A stretch of 64,000 nucleotides of DNA from Niastella vici (GTDB taxonomy: Bacteria > Bacteroidota > Bacteroidia > Chitinophagales > Chitinophagaceae), in contig NZ_LVYD01000059.1 of assembly GCF_002077945.1 (NCBI RefSeq), forward strand, positions 61,384 through 125,383, read 5' to 3'. Positions 7,618 through 17,915 of the stretch are shown here, in pieces (positions within the stretch are counted from its first letter, which is position 1; each line of letters begins with the position of its first letter). A program made the position numbers and the translations under genes. Below the pieces are notes generated by a model, which saw nothing but the letters and a program-made list of their open reading frames with translations, had not been told where the DNA came from and did no database searches.

Positions 7618-10600
7618 TCATCGCAACAACAGTAAAGTACCCCTTTCAACCTTTTCCTTTTCACCACGGAACCGGTAATAGCATAACCAAACGTATTGGT
7701 TTGAGTCCTGCAGCCTGCCATTGTATAATCCGTTCCAGCCATGCAGGTAGTTTGTGGTTTCAAATATCTTTTCGCCATAACGGTTATAAATAATTAGTTT
7801 GAATTTATCAAGCAGGCCCTGTACCACGGGGCGGTAAGTATCATTACGCCCATCGTTATTTGGCGTAAATGCATTCGCGAAATAAACCCCTTTTTTACAA
7901 TCGTTGGTTGCCACCCTGATCGTATCCCTTGCTACACAACCAGCAACATTGGTCACTTCCAGCCAGTATTCCCCTGGTTCTATTATAGTAATAGCAGGCG
8001 CTTGGGCATTGTTGCTCCACAGGTAAGAACTCCATATTCCCAACGCTTTTAATTCAAGCGGTCTTCCAGGGCAAATTCCGGTATCAGCTGCCGCAAAGTT
8101 TTCAGGAGCGGGCTTTAGTCCGGTAATAGCTACGGTATCGGAATTGGTACAATTATTAAGATCGTTCACTTGCACCCAATAGAGCCCGGGCTTATTGGCA
8201 TTATAAGTAGATTGCCCTGATCCATCCTGCCATAGCCAGGATCTAAAACCATTGCCTGCGTTAAACGTATGGGTTTCATTTGCGCATATGTCAATATCCT
8301 TTCCCAGATCAACAACCGGTAATGGGAATACATTTTTTATTTCCAGCGTATCTTTTGATACACATCCATTGTTGTAGGTGGCAAGCACCTGGTAAAAGCC
8401 CTTGTGATTGGCCAAATAGGTTTGGCCCGTTGTTCCATCATGCCAACTGTAACTGTTAAACCCGGCCGACGCTTTTAATAATATACTGTTACCGGCACAA
8501 AGGCTTGTGTCATTGCCCAGATAAACAGGCGGAGAGTTTTTAACTGTGATCCTGACCGTATCAAATACCGTACAACCCCGGCCCACTTCGGCTATTACAC
8601 TATAACTGGTATCGCTCGCCGGCCATACCTGTACTGTGCTGCCAGATGGGGAACTGATGGCATAAACGGGACTCCAGGTATAAAGTAAGAAACTTCCGGG
8701 CGCAACTATGTTCAGTGTATCATTATTGCATTTTTCGAGGTCTGGTCCCAGATCGAAGGGTATATCCGGCACTGCGGTGACCTGAATGGTATCTTTAAAT
8801 ATATTGCTGCAATAATCTTCGGCCTGTACAAAATATTTACCGGGATTAAATACGGTAAGTGTGGAATCAGTTGAGCCATTATTCCATTGGTACGATCTGA
8901 ACCCGCTGCCGGCGCTGAGTGTCAACTTACTTTTTTTACAAATACCGATATCAGGGCCAAGATCTACGAGGCCGGGCGATTCAAAGGCAGTGATCGTAAC
9001 ACTATCCTCCAATATTTTACAGGCACTGATCATTCTGGCGAAAAGTTTTGCTGTCCCGGCTTTCCTGAAAAGCAGGCGAACGGTAGAGTCGGTAGTTTCA
9101 GTGATCTTAATTATGGCGGTATCTGCTATCCAGGTAGCCGGCCGGTTGCATCCCGGGCTCCTTTGAACGGCATATTGTATGGTATCCTTCAGATCACAAA
9201 AACTGTTTACGGTTTGTATGATCTTTAGCTGGTCACAACTGAAAACAGTGCTGCATTCATCTGTAAGCACAGGAACTGCATTGCTTATTGCTGAATTGAC
9301 AAATATATTAGTGGGTGTGAAATTATTGACCCGTTCCCAGGTAAGATTGACGGTCGAAAGATCGCCGCTACTAACGGTTGCAGGAAAAGGATAATTAAGG
9401 CAGTTGCCGCCCGGAATGTTCCCGTCTTTATCTGTTTTGGATAAAAACGCCGGGAAGTGAAGTGACGGCAGGCCTATTGCTTCGAAACCAGCAACAAAAA
9501 TATCATTGTTCGAATTGATAAATGTGGAATAAGGATGTGGTCCATTAGGCTGCGCATATGATTTAGACCACGCGAGATTTCCATCAGCATCCACTTTCAC
9601 CAGGCGAAATATATAACTGTTGTTGTAAAACTGGTTCCCGGCGGAAATAAAACCATCATCGGCTGTAGGGTATTCGGTTGTTATATGACCGAGATTCTCG
9701 GGGGCAGGGGTCAATAGTTTTCTTGTTTTTAAAACGTTGCCATCAAGATCCATGTTGATCATCCAGGCTTCCAACGGACCATTAATTTCTGAAATCATGT
9801 TGATGCGTAACTGCCCGTTGAGAATAAATATACTTTTAAAAATGTTGTTGGTTGAGCGAAGATTACCGGTATAGAAATCGTTTTTTTGATAGTCATAATG
9901 TTTTGACCAGTAAATAGCGCCGGTATTGGCGTCTATTTTCATTAACAGGCCATCTCTGTGGAAAATGTCATGATACCAGCCTGTTACATACGCGGTATCA
10001 TTGTTCAACACGAAGTTGGAGGCAGTTGAAGGGCCGTTGATGTTGGCCATAGCCAACTGTTTAAACCAGATCAGGTTGCCATTTGCATCAATTTTCAGTA
10101 ATACAGCGTCGCCTCCACCCACGTTTCCACTGAAGGCTGTGCCACAAATAAAATAGCCGCCATCATTTGTTTCTGCTACATCCATGGCTTCCATGGCAGG
10201 GTTGTTTGTATTGGCATCATAGATCGTTTTTGCCCATAAAAGATTGCCGGCAGAATCTAATTTGGAAATAAACATATTCCTGGCCGCATATATTGAATTA
10301 TTGGTGGTACCAACCGCAATAATACTTTTGTCCCTGTTTTCCCTGGCGCGGTTAAATTGGTCGAAATAAGCGCCCCCGATAAACTTAGACCAGATAATGG
10401 TTCCGTTATTTCTTAACCTGACAATTACAGCATCCCCGTCGGTAGCATTAGAAGTATTGGTTGCAGTTGCGGTGCCGCACCAAAGTAAGTTTTTATCCGA
10501 GGTTTCAGTTATGGAAGAAAGGTGGTCGTTTTGCCGAAACATGTACAACCTGCGAAAATAACTATCAAGGCAGGTATCTGCCGGCTGCAATTGCGCAACA

Positions 10601-10653
10601 GAAAATAAATAGCTGGCAATAAAAATGGGCAACAGGATCAGTTTTTGGGTCAT
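7618..10653 (-). CDS. T9SS cargo: large secreted protein with CHU_C type B sorting domain
   Basis: A 1011-residue protein with a signal peptide (MTQKLILLPIFIASYLFSVAQ). Residues 30-450 contain repeated beta-propeller-like blades with the pattern KIDANGNLIWxK / KVDADGNLAWSK and GGY-F-I-CG. Residues 480-900 hold several Ig/PKD-like modules, each with SYxWxxG and a D-T-I-x-V ending. The last 90 residues are the CHU_C domain (FANAFTPNNDGRND..., NRYGEKIFE, GWNG, ending GTLLLLR), which directs export through the type IX system and attachment to the cell surface. Likely an adhesin or surface scaffold; no enzyme motif was seen. Confidence 0.9.
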   Translation of the reverse strand: MTQKLILLPIFIASYLFSVAQLQPADTCLDSYFRRLYMFRQNDHLSSITETSDKNLLWCGTATATNTSNATDGDAVIVRLRNNGTIIWSKFIGGAYFDQFNRARENRDKSIIAVGTTNNSIYAARNMFISKLDSAGNLLWAKTIYDANTNNPAMEAMDVAETNDGGYFICGTAFSGNVGGGDAVLLKIDANGNLIWFKQLAMANINGPSTASNFVLNNDTAYVTGWYHDIFHRDGLLMKIDANTGAIYWSKHYDYQKNDFYTGNLRSTNNIFKSIFILNGQLRINMISEINGPLEAWMINMDLDGNVLKTRKLLTPAPENLGHITTEYPTADDGFISAGNQFYNNSYIFRLVKVDADGNLAWSKSYAQPNGPHPYSTFINSNNDIFVAGFEAIGLPSLHFPAFLSKTDKDGNIPGGNCLNYPFPATVSSGDLSTVNLTWERVNNFTPTNIFVNSAISNAVPVLTDECSTVFSCDQLKIIQTVNSFCDLKDTIQYAVQRSPGCNRPATWIADTAIIKITETTDSTVRLLFRKAGTAKLFARMISACKILEDSVTITAFESPGLVDLGPDIGICKKSKLTLSAGSGFRSYQWNNGSTDSTLTVFNPGKYFVQAEDYCSNIFKDTIQVTAVPDIPFDLGPDLEKCNNDTLNIVAPGSFLLYTWSPVYAISSPSGSTVQVWPASDTSYSVIAEVGRGCTVFDTVRITVKNSPPVYLGNDTSLCAGNSILLKASAGFNSYSWHDGTTGQTYLANHKGFYQVLATYNNGCVSKDTLEIKNVFPLPVVDLGKDIDICANETHTFNAGNGFRSWLWQDGSGQSTYNANKPGLYWVQVNDLNNCTNSDTVAITGLKPAPENFAAADTGICPGRPLELKALGIWSSYLWSNNAQAPAITIIEPGEYWLEVTNVAGCVARDTIRVATNDCKKGVYFANAFTPNNDGRNDTYRPVVQGLLDKFKLIIYNRYGEKIFETTNYLHGWNGLYNGRLQDSNQYVWLCYYRFRGEKEKVERGTLLLLR

Positions 10654-10978
10654 ACCAGGGGTGTTTTCCGGGCTCGCGGGGTTTTAGCTGGCAAAATAGT
10701 GATTTTTCGGAGCTAACCTGTTTATTTACCCGATCAACTTTCCAACTATTACTACCTTTTTAAATAAAAAGAAATGCCTACTTGCAGCCGCAGAAAACAG
10801 CCGTTGGCATCCGAATGCGCCGAACGGAGTTTCATAATAAGGACTTAGGTAAAAATAAGCCTTCCCTGTTCTCCGGGAAGGCTCTATTTTTTTATCATTT
10901 CACTGCTGCGCGATCAATCCCCTGCGTTAGCTATCTCCAATTTTTGTATTTTTAGCCATACCATCAAATAAAGTAGCC
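10654..10978. other. Gene-free stretch with an isolated hairpin
   Basis: No reading frame is supported in these 325 bases. It carries the promoter region for the leftward T9SS gene and a strong hairpin at 10858-10883 (arms AGCCTTCCC and GGGAAGGCT) followed by T7 on the plus strand. No plus-strand gene precedes that hairpin, so it may be the leftover terminator of a lost gene. The broken ABC permease starts 85 bases later. Confidence 0.55.
10858..10893 (+). terminator. Orphan terminator-like hairpin
   Basis: Nine-base perfect arms AGCCTTCCC/GGGAAGGCT, 8-base loop, T-rich tail on the plus strand, and an A-rich leader that would give a weaker tail on the reverse strand. It could serve neither neighbour in the normal way. 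Confidence 0.55.
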
Positions 10979-12578
10979 ATGATCCGCAATTACCTTATTA
11001 CTGCTTTCCGGAGCCTTAAAAAGAACAAAGGCATTACTTTCCTTAACATGGCAGGTTTAGCCATTGGCCTCGCCGTTTGCCTCCTGATAGTTCTATATGT
11101 TATTGACGAAACCAGCAAGTATGGCGCAAAAATATTTTAATACAACGCATGTGCTGGGGAAAGTACTTGAATCGCTGGGGAATGGCAACAAGACCACGAA
11201 CCACCGCATCACTGGTGTCATCAGTGACCTGCCTCCCCGCTCCCATTTCAATTTTGATTTTTTTGGATCCATGGCTTCCGTTCCCATTAGCACCAATGAA
11301 AACTTCGCGTCCTTCTTTCCCTTCTCAACTTATGTGCTGCTGCTGGTGACCGGCATGCTGGCCGGTGTATACCCCGCATTCTATTTGTCAGCTTTTCGCC
11401 CAGTTGAAGTACTAAAAGGCAAAGTTGCCAGTGGCTTCAAAGGCGGCCGGCTGCGCAGTGTGCTGGTGGTGTTCCAGTTCACCATTTCAATTTTCCTGAT
11501 CATTGGCACCCTTGTCATTTACAAACAACTGAACTATATTCAAAACAAGAGCCTTGGCTTTAACCGCAAACAGGTACTGCAGGTAAAAAATCTGAACATC
11601 CTGGGTAGCCAGGCGCAAACTTTTAAACAGGAGATCGGGCATTTGCCGGGTGTGGTGAGCGCTACCCTGAGCTCATTTGTTCCCACCGGTGAAAGAAGGT
11701 GGACCAATTACGTTTCGGCCAATAACAATACGCATCAAACGCAATTCTGGCCGGTTGATGAAGATTACCTGACCACCATGGGCATGCAACTCGAAAAAGG
11801 AAGGGATTTTAACCCCCAGCTTTCGACCGATTCATCGGCCATGATCATCAATGAAACCGCCGCCCGGGCAATGGGATTCAACAACGACCCCATCAACAAG
11901 ACCATTGAATATGGAACCGGCCAGAAGCAATATCATATCATCGGGGTTATAAAAGATTTTAATTTCAGTTCGCTCAGGGATAATATTACGCCTGTGGTTA
12001 TGACCATGACAACTGCTTTCGAGCGAAAAAAACAAGGCGACCGGCCCGATGTACTTAGCATTAAGGTGAATGCGCAGGACCTGCCGGCATTGCTATCCCA
12101 CATCGAAAACAAATGGAAAACCTTTTCGCATAACCAGGAATTTGATTACTCCTTTATGGATGCCGATTTCGATGCGTTATACCGGGCAGAACAACGCACG
12201 GGAAAAATCTCCCTGTTGTTCACCACCCTCGCCATTGTGATCGCGTGTTTGGGACTCTTCGGTCTCGCCGCCTTTGCAGCAGAACAACGCACGCGGGAAA
12301 TAAGTATCCGCAAGGTGCTGGGCGCTAATGTAAGGAGTATCGTAACCTTACTTTCGGCCGATTTTCTGAAACTGGTTGTCATTGCACTCGTGGTGGCGGC
12401 ACCGCTGGCCTGGTTATTTATGGATAAATGGTTACAGGGCTTTGCTTACCGGGAAAGTATTCAATGGTGGATCTTTCCTGCCGCAGGTGTGGGCGCAGTT
12501 GCCATTGCCCTGCTTACGATCAGCAGCCGGTTCATCAGGGCGGCATTAACCAATCCGGTGAAAAGTTTGAAAGAGTGA
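10979..12578 (+). pseudogene. FtsX/MacB-type ABC transporter permease, broken by two deletions
   Basis: The true N-terminus starts at 10979 (MIRNYLITAFRSLKKNKG..., first membrane helix) but runs into a stop at 11138. Homology to the family (about 790-800 residues) ends after YVIDE and resumes in another frame at TKPASMAQKYF near 11110, so roughly 130-150 codons plus a frameshift are gone. The second frame continues to 12578 but is itself missing a block between NFASFF and LLVTGMLAGVYPAF (about 11305-11345), where the rest of the first periplasmic domain and the following helices should be. The C-terminal periplasmic domain, the AAEQRTREISIRKVLGA motif and last helices are intact. Such proteins export antibiotics or lipoproteins with a separate ATPase. 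Not functional as read, unless the C-terminal 490 residues work alone. Confidence 0.85.
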
Positions 12579-12598
12579 TTGATCATAAAAGCTTTTTG

Positions 12599-13639
12599 AT
12601 GAAAAAAACAGTTTTGTCAATTCTATTGATCCATACCCTTGCTATCAGTTATTCTCAAACTCCCAAATACCGCAACCTGGTAATGGAAGGCGCCGGTGTA
12701 AAAGGATTTGCTTATGCGGGCGCCTTGCAGGTGCTCGACAGCATGGGTATTTTGAAAAATATTCAACGGGTAGCCGGCACTTCGGTGGGCGCTATACAGG
12801 GCACGCTGCTGGCGGTTGGCTATTCTTCCACTGAAATTATTGAGCTCGCCGCACATATACCTTTAAAACGATTCAATGATGGCGCCTGGATGCTGGCCGG
12901 CGGCATCAGCCGGTTAAAAAAGCAATTCGGCTGGTATAAAGGCGAAAAGATCACCAAATGGATGGAAGACCTGATTGCCGCCAAAACCGGCAACGGCCGC
13001 ATCACCTTTGCCGAACTGCATCTACTAAGTGCAGAAAAAGGATATAAAGACCTGTATATAACGGGGACCGACCTTACCTTTCAGGCCCTGCGTGTTTTTT
13101 CCTTCGAATGCTATCCCAACATGGCTATTGCCGATGCCGTGCGCATCTCCCTGTCTATTCCATTGTATTACCGCGCCATATTGATGGATGACAGCGGCCA
13201 TGTATATAAAAAGCCACCCAATGGAAAATTAATGCATGTAATGGTAGATGGAGGGGCATTGAGTAATTACCCCATTTTTTTATTCGACTCGGCCCGGTAT
13301 GTAAATGATGAAAGCGCAGCTGTTACATGTTCCTATGAGAACCCCGAAACGTTGGGACTGCTGATGGAAATGCCCGAACAAATTCAATACAATAGGCAAC
13401 ATCCCGGCGTTTATCCTTTTCCCATCAATACCATGCATGATTATTTAAGGGCATTGTACCACACGTTGATCGACAAGGTCAATCCCGAGGTTACGCACCC
13501 GGGTGGTTTACGCCGCACCATTTCCATCAACAACCTGAATTTAAGTGGCCGGGTGCGCAAGTTGCCTAAGAAAACGATCGCCGAACTGGTAGAAAATGGC
13601 CGGGAAGGCGCCAGGCGGTTCTTTGCAGCGGCTCCTTAA
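12599..13639 (+). CDS. Exported patatin-like phospholipase
   Basis: A 346-residue protein starting MKKTVLSILLIHTLAISYSQ (signal peptide). It shows the patatin elements in order: glycine-rich oxyanion block EGAGVKGFAYAGAL, nucleophile GTSVG with Ser at about residue 62, and the catalytic Asp in VDGG at about 217. Patatins are Ser-Asp dyad acyl hydrolases acting on phospholipids or galactolipids. A longer in-frame opening reading back into the permease relic is rejected because only this ATG gives a signal peptide. It lies 20 bases after the permease relic. In the C-terminal part the segment LRALYHTLIDKVNPE is family-typical. Confidence 0.9.
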   Translation: MKKTVLSILLIHTLAISYSQTPKYRNLVMEGAGVKGFAYAGALQVLDSMGILKNIQRVAGTSVGAIQGTLLAVGYSSTEIIELAAHIPLKRFNDGAWMLAGGISRLKKQFGWYKGEKITKWMEDLIAAKTGNGRITFAELHLLSAEKGYKDLYITGTDLTFQALRVFSFECYPNMAIADAVRISLSIPLYYRAILMDDSGHVYKKPPNGKLMHVMVDGGALSNYPIFLFDSARYVNDESAAVTCSYENPETLGLLMEMPEQIQYNRQHPGVYPFPINTMHDYLRALYHTLIDKVNPEVTHPGGLRRTISINNLNLSGRVRKLPKKTIAELVENGREGARRFFAAAP

Positions 13640-13733
13640 GCAGATATTCTTCATTACTGCACAGCCCACCTCATAGATTTCCTCTATTAAACTATCGAAT
13701 TAATTGATTTAGCTTATTGCCCCAATACCCTAA

Positions 13734-16079
<2,346 letters not shown>

Positions 16080-16172
16080 ACGGATTAAAGGTGAGTCATC
16101 TGTCAACAGGTGGATGGCCCATCTTGCGTATGATCTGCATCATAAAAAGAATATCCCTGTGCAATAACAATG

Positions 16173-16206
16173 GAGGTCGTCTCGCAAGAGGCGACCTCTT
16201 TCTTTT
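16173..16206 (+). terminator. Terminator after katG
   Basis: Arms GAGGTCG and CGACCTC, further pairing TCTC/GAG inside, followed by TTTCTTTT. It separates katG from the nitrite reductase operon. Confidence 0.8.
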
Positions 16207-16251
16207 GTATGAACGCAGAAAACCAGCCACTGATCTTCAGCAGTTTTCACA

Positions 16252-16265
16252 ATGATACAAATCAT
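16252..16265. promoter_or_regulatory. Fnr/Dnr-type operator upstream of nirK
   Basis: ATGAT-ACAA-ATCAT is a perfect dyad with the 4-base spacing and TGAT/ATCA core of the Crp/Fnr family consensus TTGAT-N4-ATCAA. Its centre lies about 34 bases upstream of the centre of the -7 element at 16289, which puts it near -42 relative to the expected start, the class II activator position. It probably switches on the operon at low oxygen or in response to NO. Confidence 0.7.
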
Positions 16266-16288
16266 ACAGGCGATGAAGATTCCGTTTA

Positions 16289-16296
16289 TACCTTTG
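16289..16296 (+). promoter_or_regulatory. Bacteroidota -7 element of the nirK operon
   Basis: TACCTTTG fits TAnnTTTG exactly. No TTTG-like -33 element is found at the normal distance upstream; the Fnr-type dyad is there instead, which fits an activator-dependent promoter. Confidence 0.6.
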
Positions 16297-16362
16297 CGTG
16301 CAAACGGAAAAACGGAAGGAGTTAAGTATGGTCGAAATCATGTTTAAAATAAATGTTATCAT

Positions 16363-17379
16363 ATGAAACCTGCTTTAACTTTGGCCCTGGTATTTGTAAC
16401 AGTGATTGTATTCAGTGGTTGTTTTTCAGGCGCCACTGACAAGGTCAAAATGACCTATGGCGCGCCTAAAGCGTATGTCACCAACGAGGCCATCCCGGCT
16501 ACCACCACAGACGGCCCCATTGCCTATGCACCCAACATTCCTCCGCTTGTTGATAATGACACGGTAGCTATACGGGTGGATATCCAACACAAAAAAATAA
16601 CCGTGGCAAACGGCGTTTGCTTTTGGGCCTGGACGTTTGGGGATTCCATTCCCGGCCCCGTATTGAGAGTGCGGGTAGGGCAAACAGTAAAATTCAGCAT
16701 GGTCAACCGGTCGAACCTTACAGCTGAAGTATCGCCGCCTATGCCCCACTCTATCGACTTTCATGCGGCCATGGTTAACCCGCACGACAAATACCGGAGC
16801 ATTAACCCCGGCGAAACCCTGCACTTTCAATGGACAGCCAATTATGCGGGTGTTTTTATGTATCACTGTGGCACACCCGTTATTTTACAACACATGATCA
16901 GCGGCATGACCGGCATGATCATAGTTGAACCGCAGGATGGTTTTCCCGGAAAGGTTGATAAAGAATTCGCCATTGTGCAAAATGAATTCTATCTGAAACC
17001 AAAAGGCGATAGCCTGTATGAAACGGATGTAGCCAGTGCCAGGAACCGGCAGCCGCTGTATGTAACTTTTAACGGAAAAAGCAAACAGTATGTGCAGCAA
17101 CCACTGCAGGTAAAAGCCGGTGACCGGGTACGGTTATATGTTCTTAATACCGGCGCCAACCTTACTTCCAGCTTTCATGTGGTGGGAACCATATTCGATA
17201 AAGTATGGATCGATGGCAATCCTGATAATGAGTTCCGGGGCATGCAAACCGTTTTATTGGGAAGCAGCAACGGCGCCATCGTTGAATTTGTTGTTCCGGA
17301 AAAAGGCACCTACGTTTTTGTGGACCATTCTTTCGCAAGTGTTGAACAGGGTGCTGTTGGTTTAATTGAAGCAAAATAA
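16363..17379 (+). CDS. nirK: Copper-containing nitrite reductase NirK (lipoprotein form)
   Basis: A 338-residue two-cupredoxin protein reducing nitrite to nitric oxide in the periplasm. All copper and catalytic positions are present with near-normal spacing: type 1 Cu ligands H129, C169, H177, M182; type 2 Cu ligands H134, H168 and H322; and the catalytic pair D132 and H272. The motifs are PHSIDFHAA, YHCGTP, QHMISGM and VDHSF. The N-terminus ends in a lipobox (FSGCFSG), so it is probably membrane-tethered. The 105-residue gap between M150 and H255 of Alcaligenes-type enzymes is shorter here (90). First gene of an operon with the CPC protein and NO reductase, behind an Fnr-type site. Confidence 0.93.
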   Translation: MKPALTLALVFVTVIVFSGCFSGATDKVKMTYGAPKAYVTNEAIPATTTDGPIAYAPNIPPLVDNDTVAIRVDIQHKKITVANGVCFWAWTFGDSIPGPVLRVRVGQTVKFSMVNRSNLTAEVSPPMPHSIDFHAAMVNPHDKYRSINPGETLHFQWTANYAGVFMYHCGTPVILQHMISGMTGMIIVEPQDGFPGKVDKEFAIVQNEFYLKPKGDSLYETDVASARNRQPLYVTFNGKSKQYVQQPLQVKAGDRVRLYVLNTGANLTSSFHVVGTIFDKVWIDGNPDNEFRGMQTVLLGSSNGAIVEFVVPEKGTYVFVDHSFASVEQGAVGLIEAK

Positions 17380-17387
17380 ATAAAGCA

Positions 17388-17885
17388 ATGAAAATGATGA
17401 AGGCGTTATTTATCATAGCGGCTATAGCCGGCGCATGCCTGTCATTTCAGGCGCCGCCACTAAAAAAGGCGACTGTGTATCTGTTTCTTCAATCACAATG
17501 CCCCTGTATTTACAATCATAAAGAAACCTTTGGTTCGCTTATAAAAACTTATCAAAGCAAAGTGAGCTTTACCGCAGTGTTTACCGGCCGCAAAGAAACA
17601 GATAAAGACATGCAGCAATTGATCAGCGACCTCGGGTGGCGCCTCCCCTACAAAAAAGATAAAGATCATACGCTTCTCAGGCAATTGAAACCCAGGGTAA
17701 GCACAGACTGTGTGCTGGTTGATGCAAAAGGTAAAGTGCTGTATGTGGGCGCCATCGACGATGGCCCATTGAATATGGGCGCTGTAAAAAATTTCTACCT
17801 GAAAGATGCGCTGGAAGCTTATGTGAACGACCGGCCGGTAAGGGTTTCCAGCGCAAAGGGAATAGGCTGCACGCTTAGTGACTGA
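17388..17885 (+). CDS. Exported thioredoxin-like protein with CPC motif, between nirK and norZ
   Basis: A 165-residue exported protein (signal peptide about 1-22). It has a redoxin-like fold: a first strand TVYLFLQSQCPC (Cys-Pro-Cys instead of CxxC), a cis-Pro-like region RVSTDCVLVDAKGKVLYVGAID, and a C-terminal Cys in GIGC. It belongs to the AhpC/TSA-redoxin class of small periplasmic proteins. Nine bases separate it from nirK and 30 from the NO reductase gene, so it is co-transcribed with both. A role in copper delivery to NirK or in keeping its cysteines or copper reduced is a reasonable inference but is not shown by sequence. Confidence 0.8.
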   Translation: MKMMKALFIIAAIAGACLSFQAPPLKKATVYLFLQSQCPCIYNHKETFGSLIKTYQSKVSFTAVFTGRKETDKDMQQLISDLGWRLPYKKDKDHTLLRQLKPRVSTDCVLVDAKGKVLYVGAIDDGPLNMGAVKNFYLKDALEAYVNDRPVRVSSAKGIGCTLSD

Positions 17886-17915
17886 TGAAATAAAACCACT
17901 ATAAAGAATAAAACC

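Noticed and set aside
11097..12578. Intact 493-residue permease
   Set aside because: It lacks the true N-terminus and a middle block of the family; the N-terminus lies just upstream in another frame.
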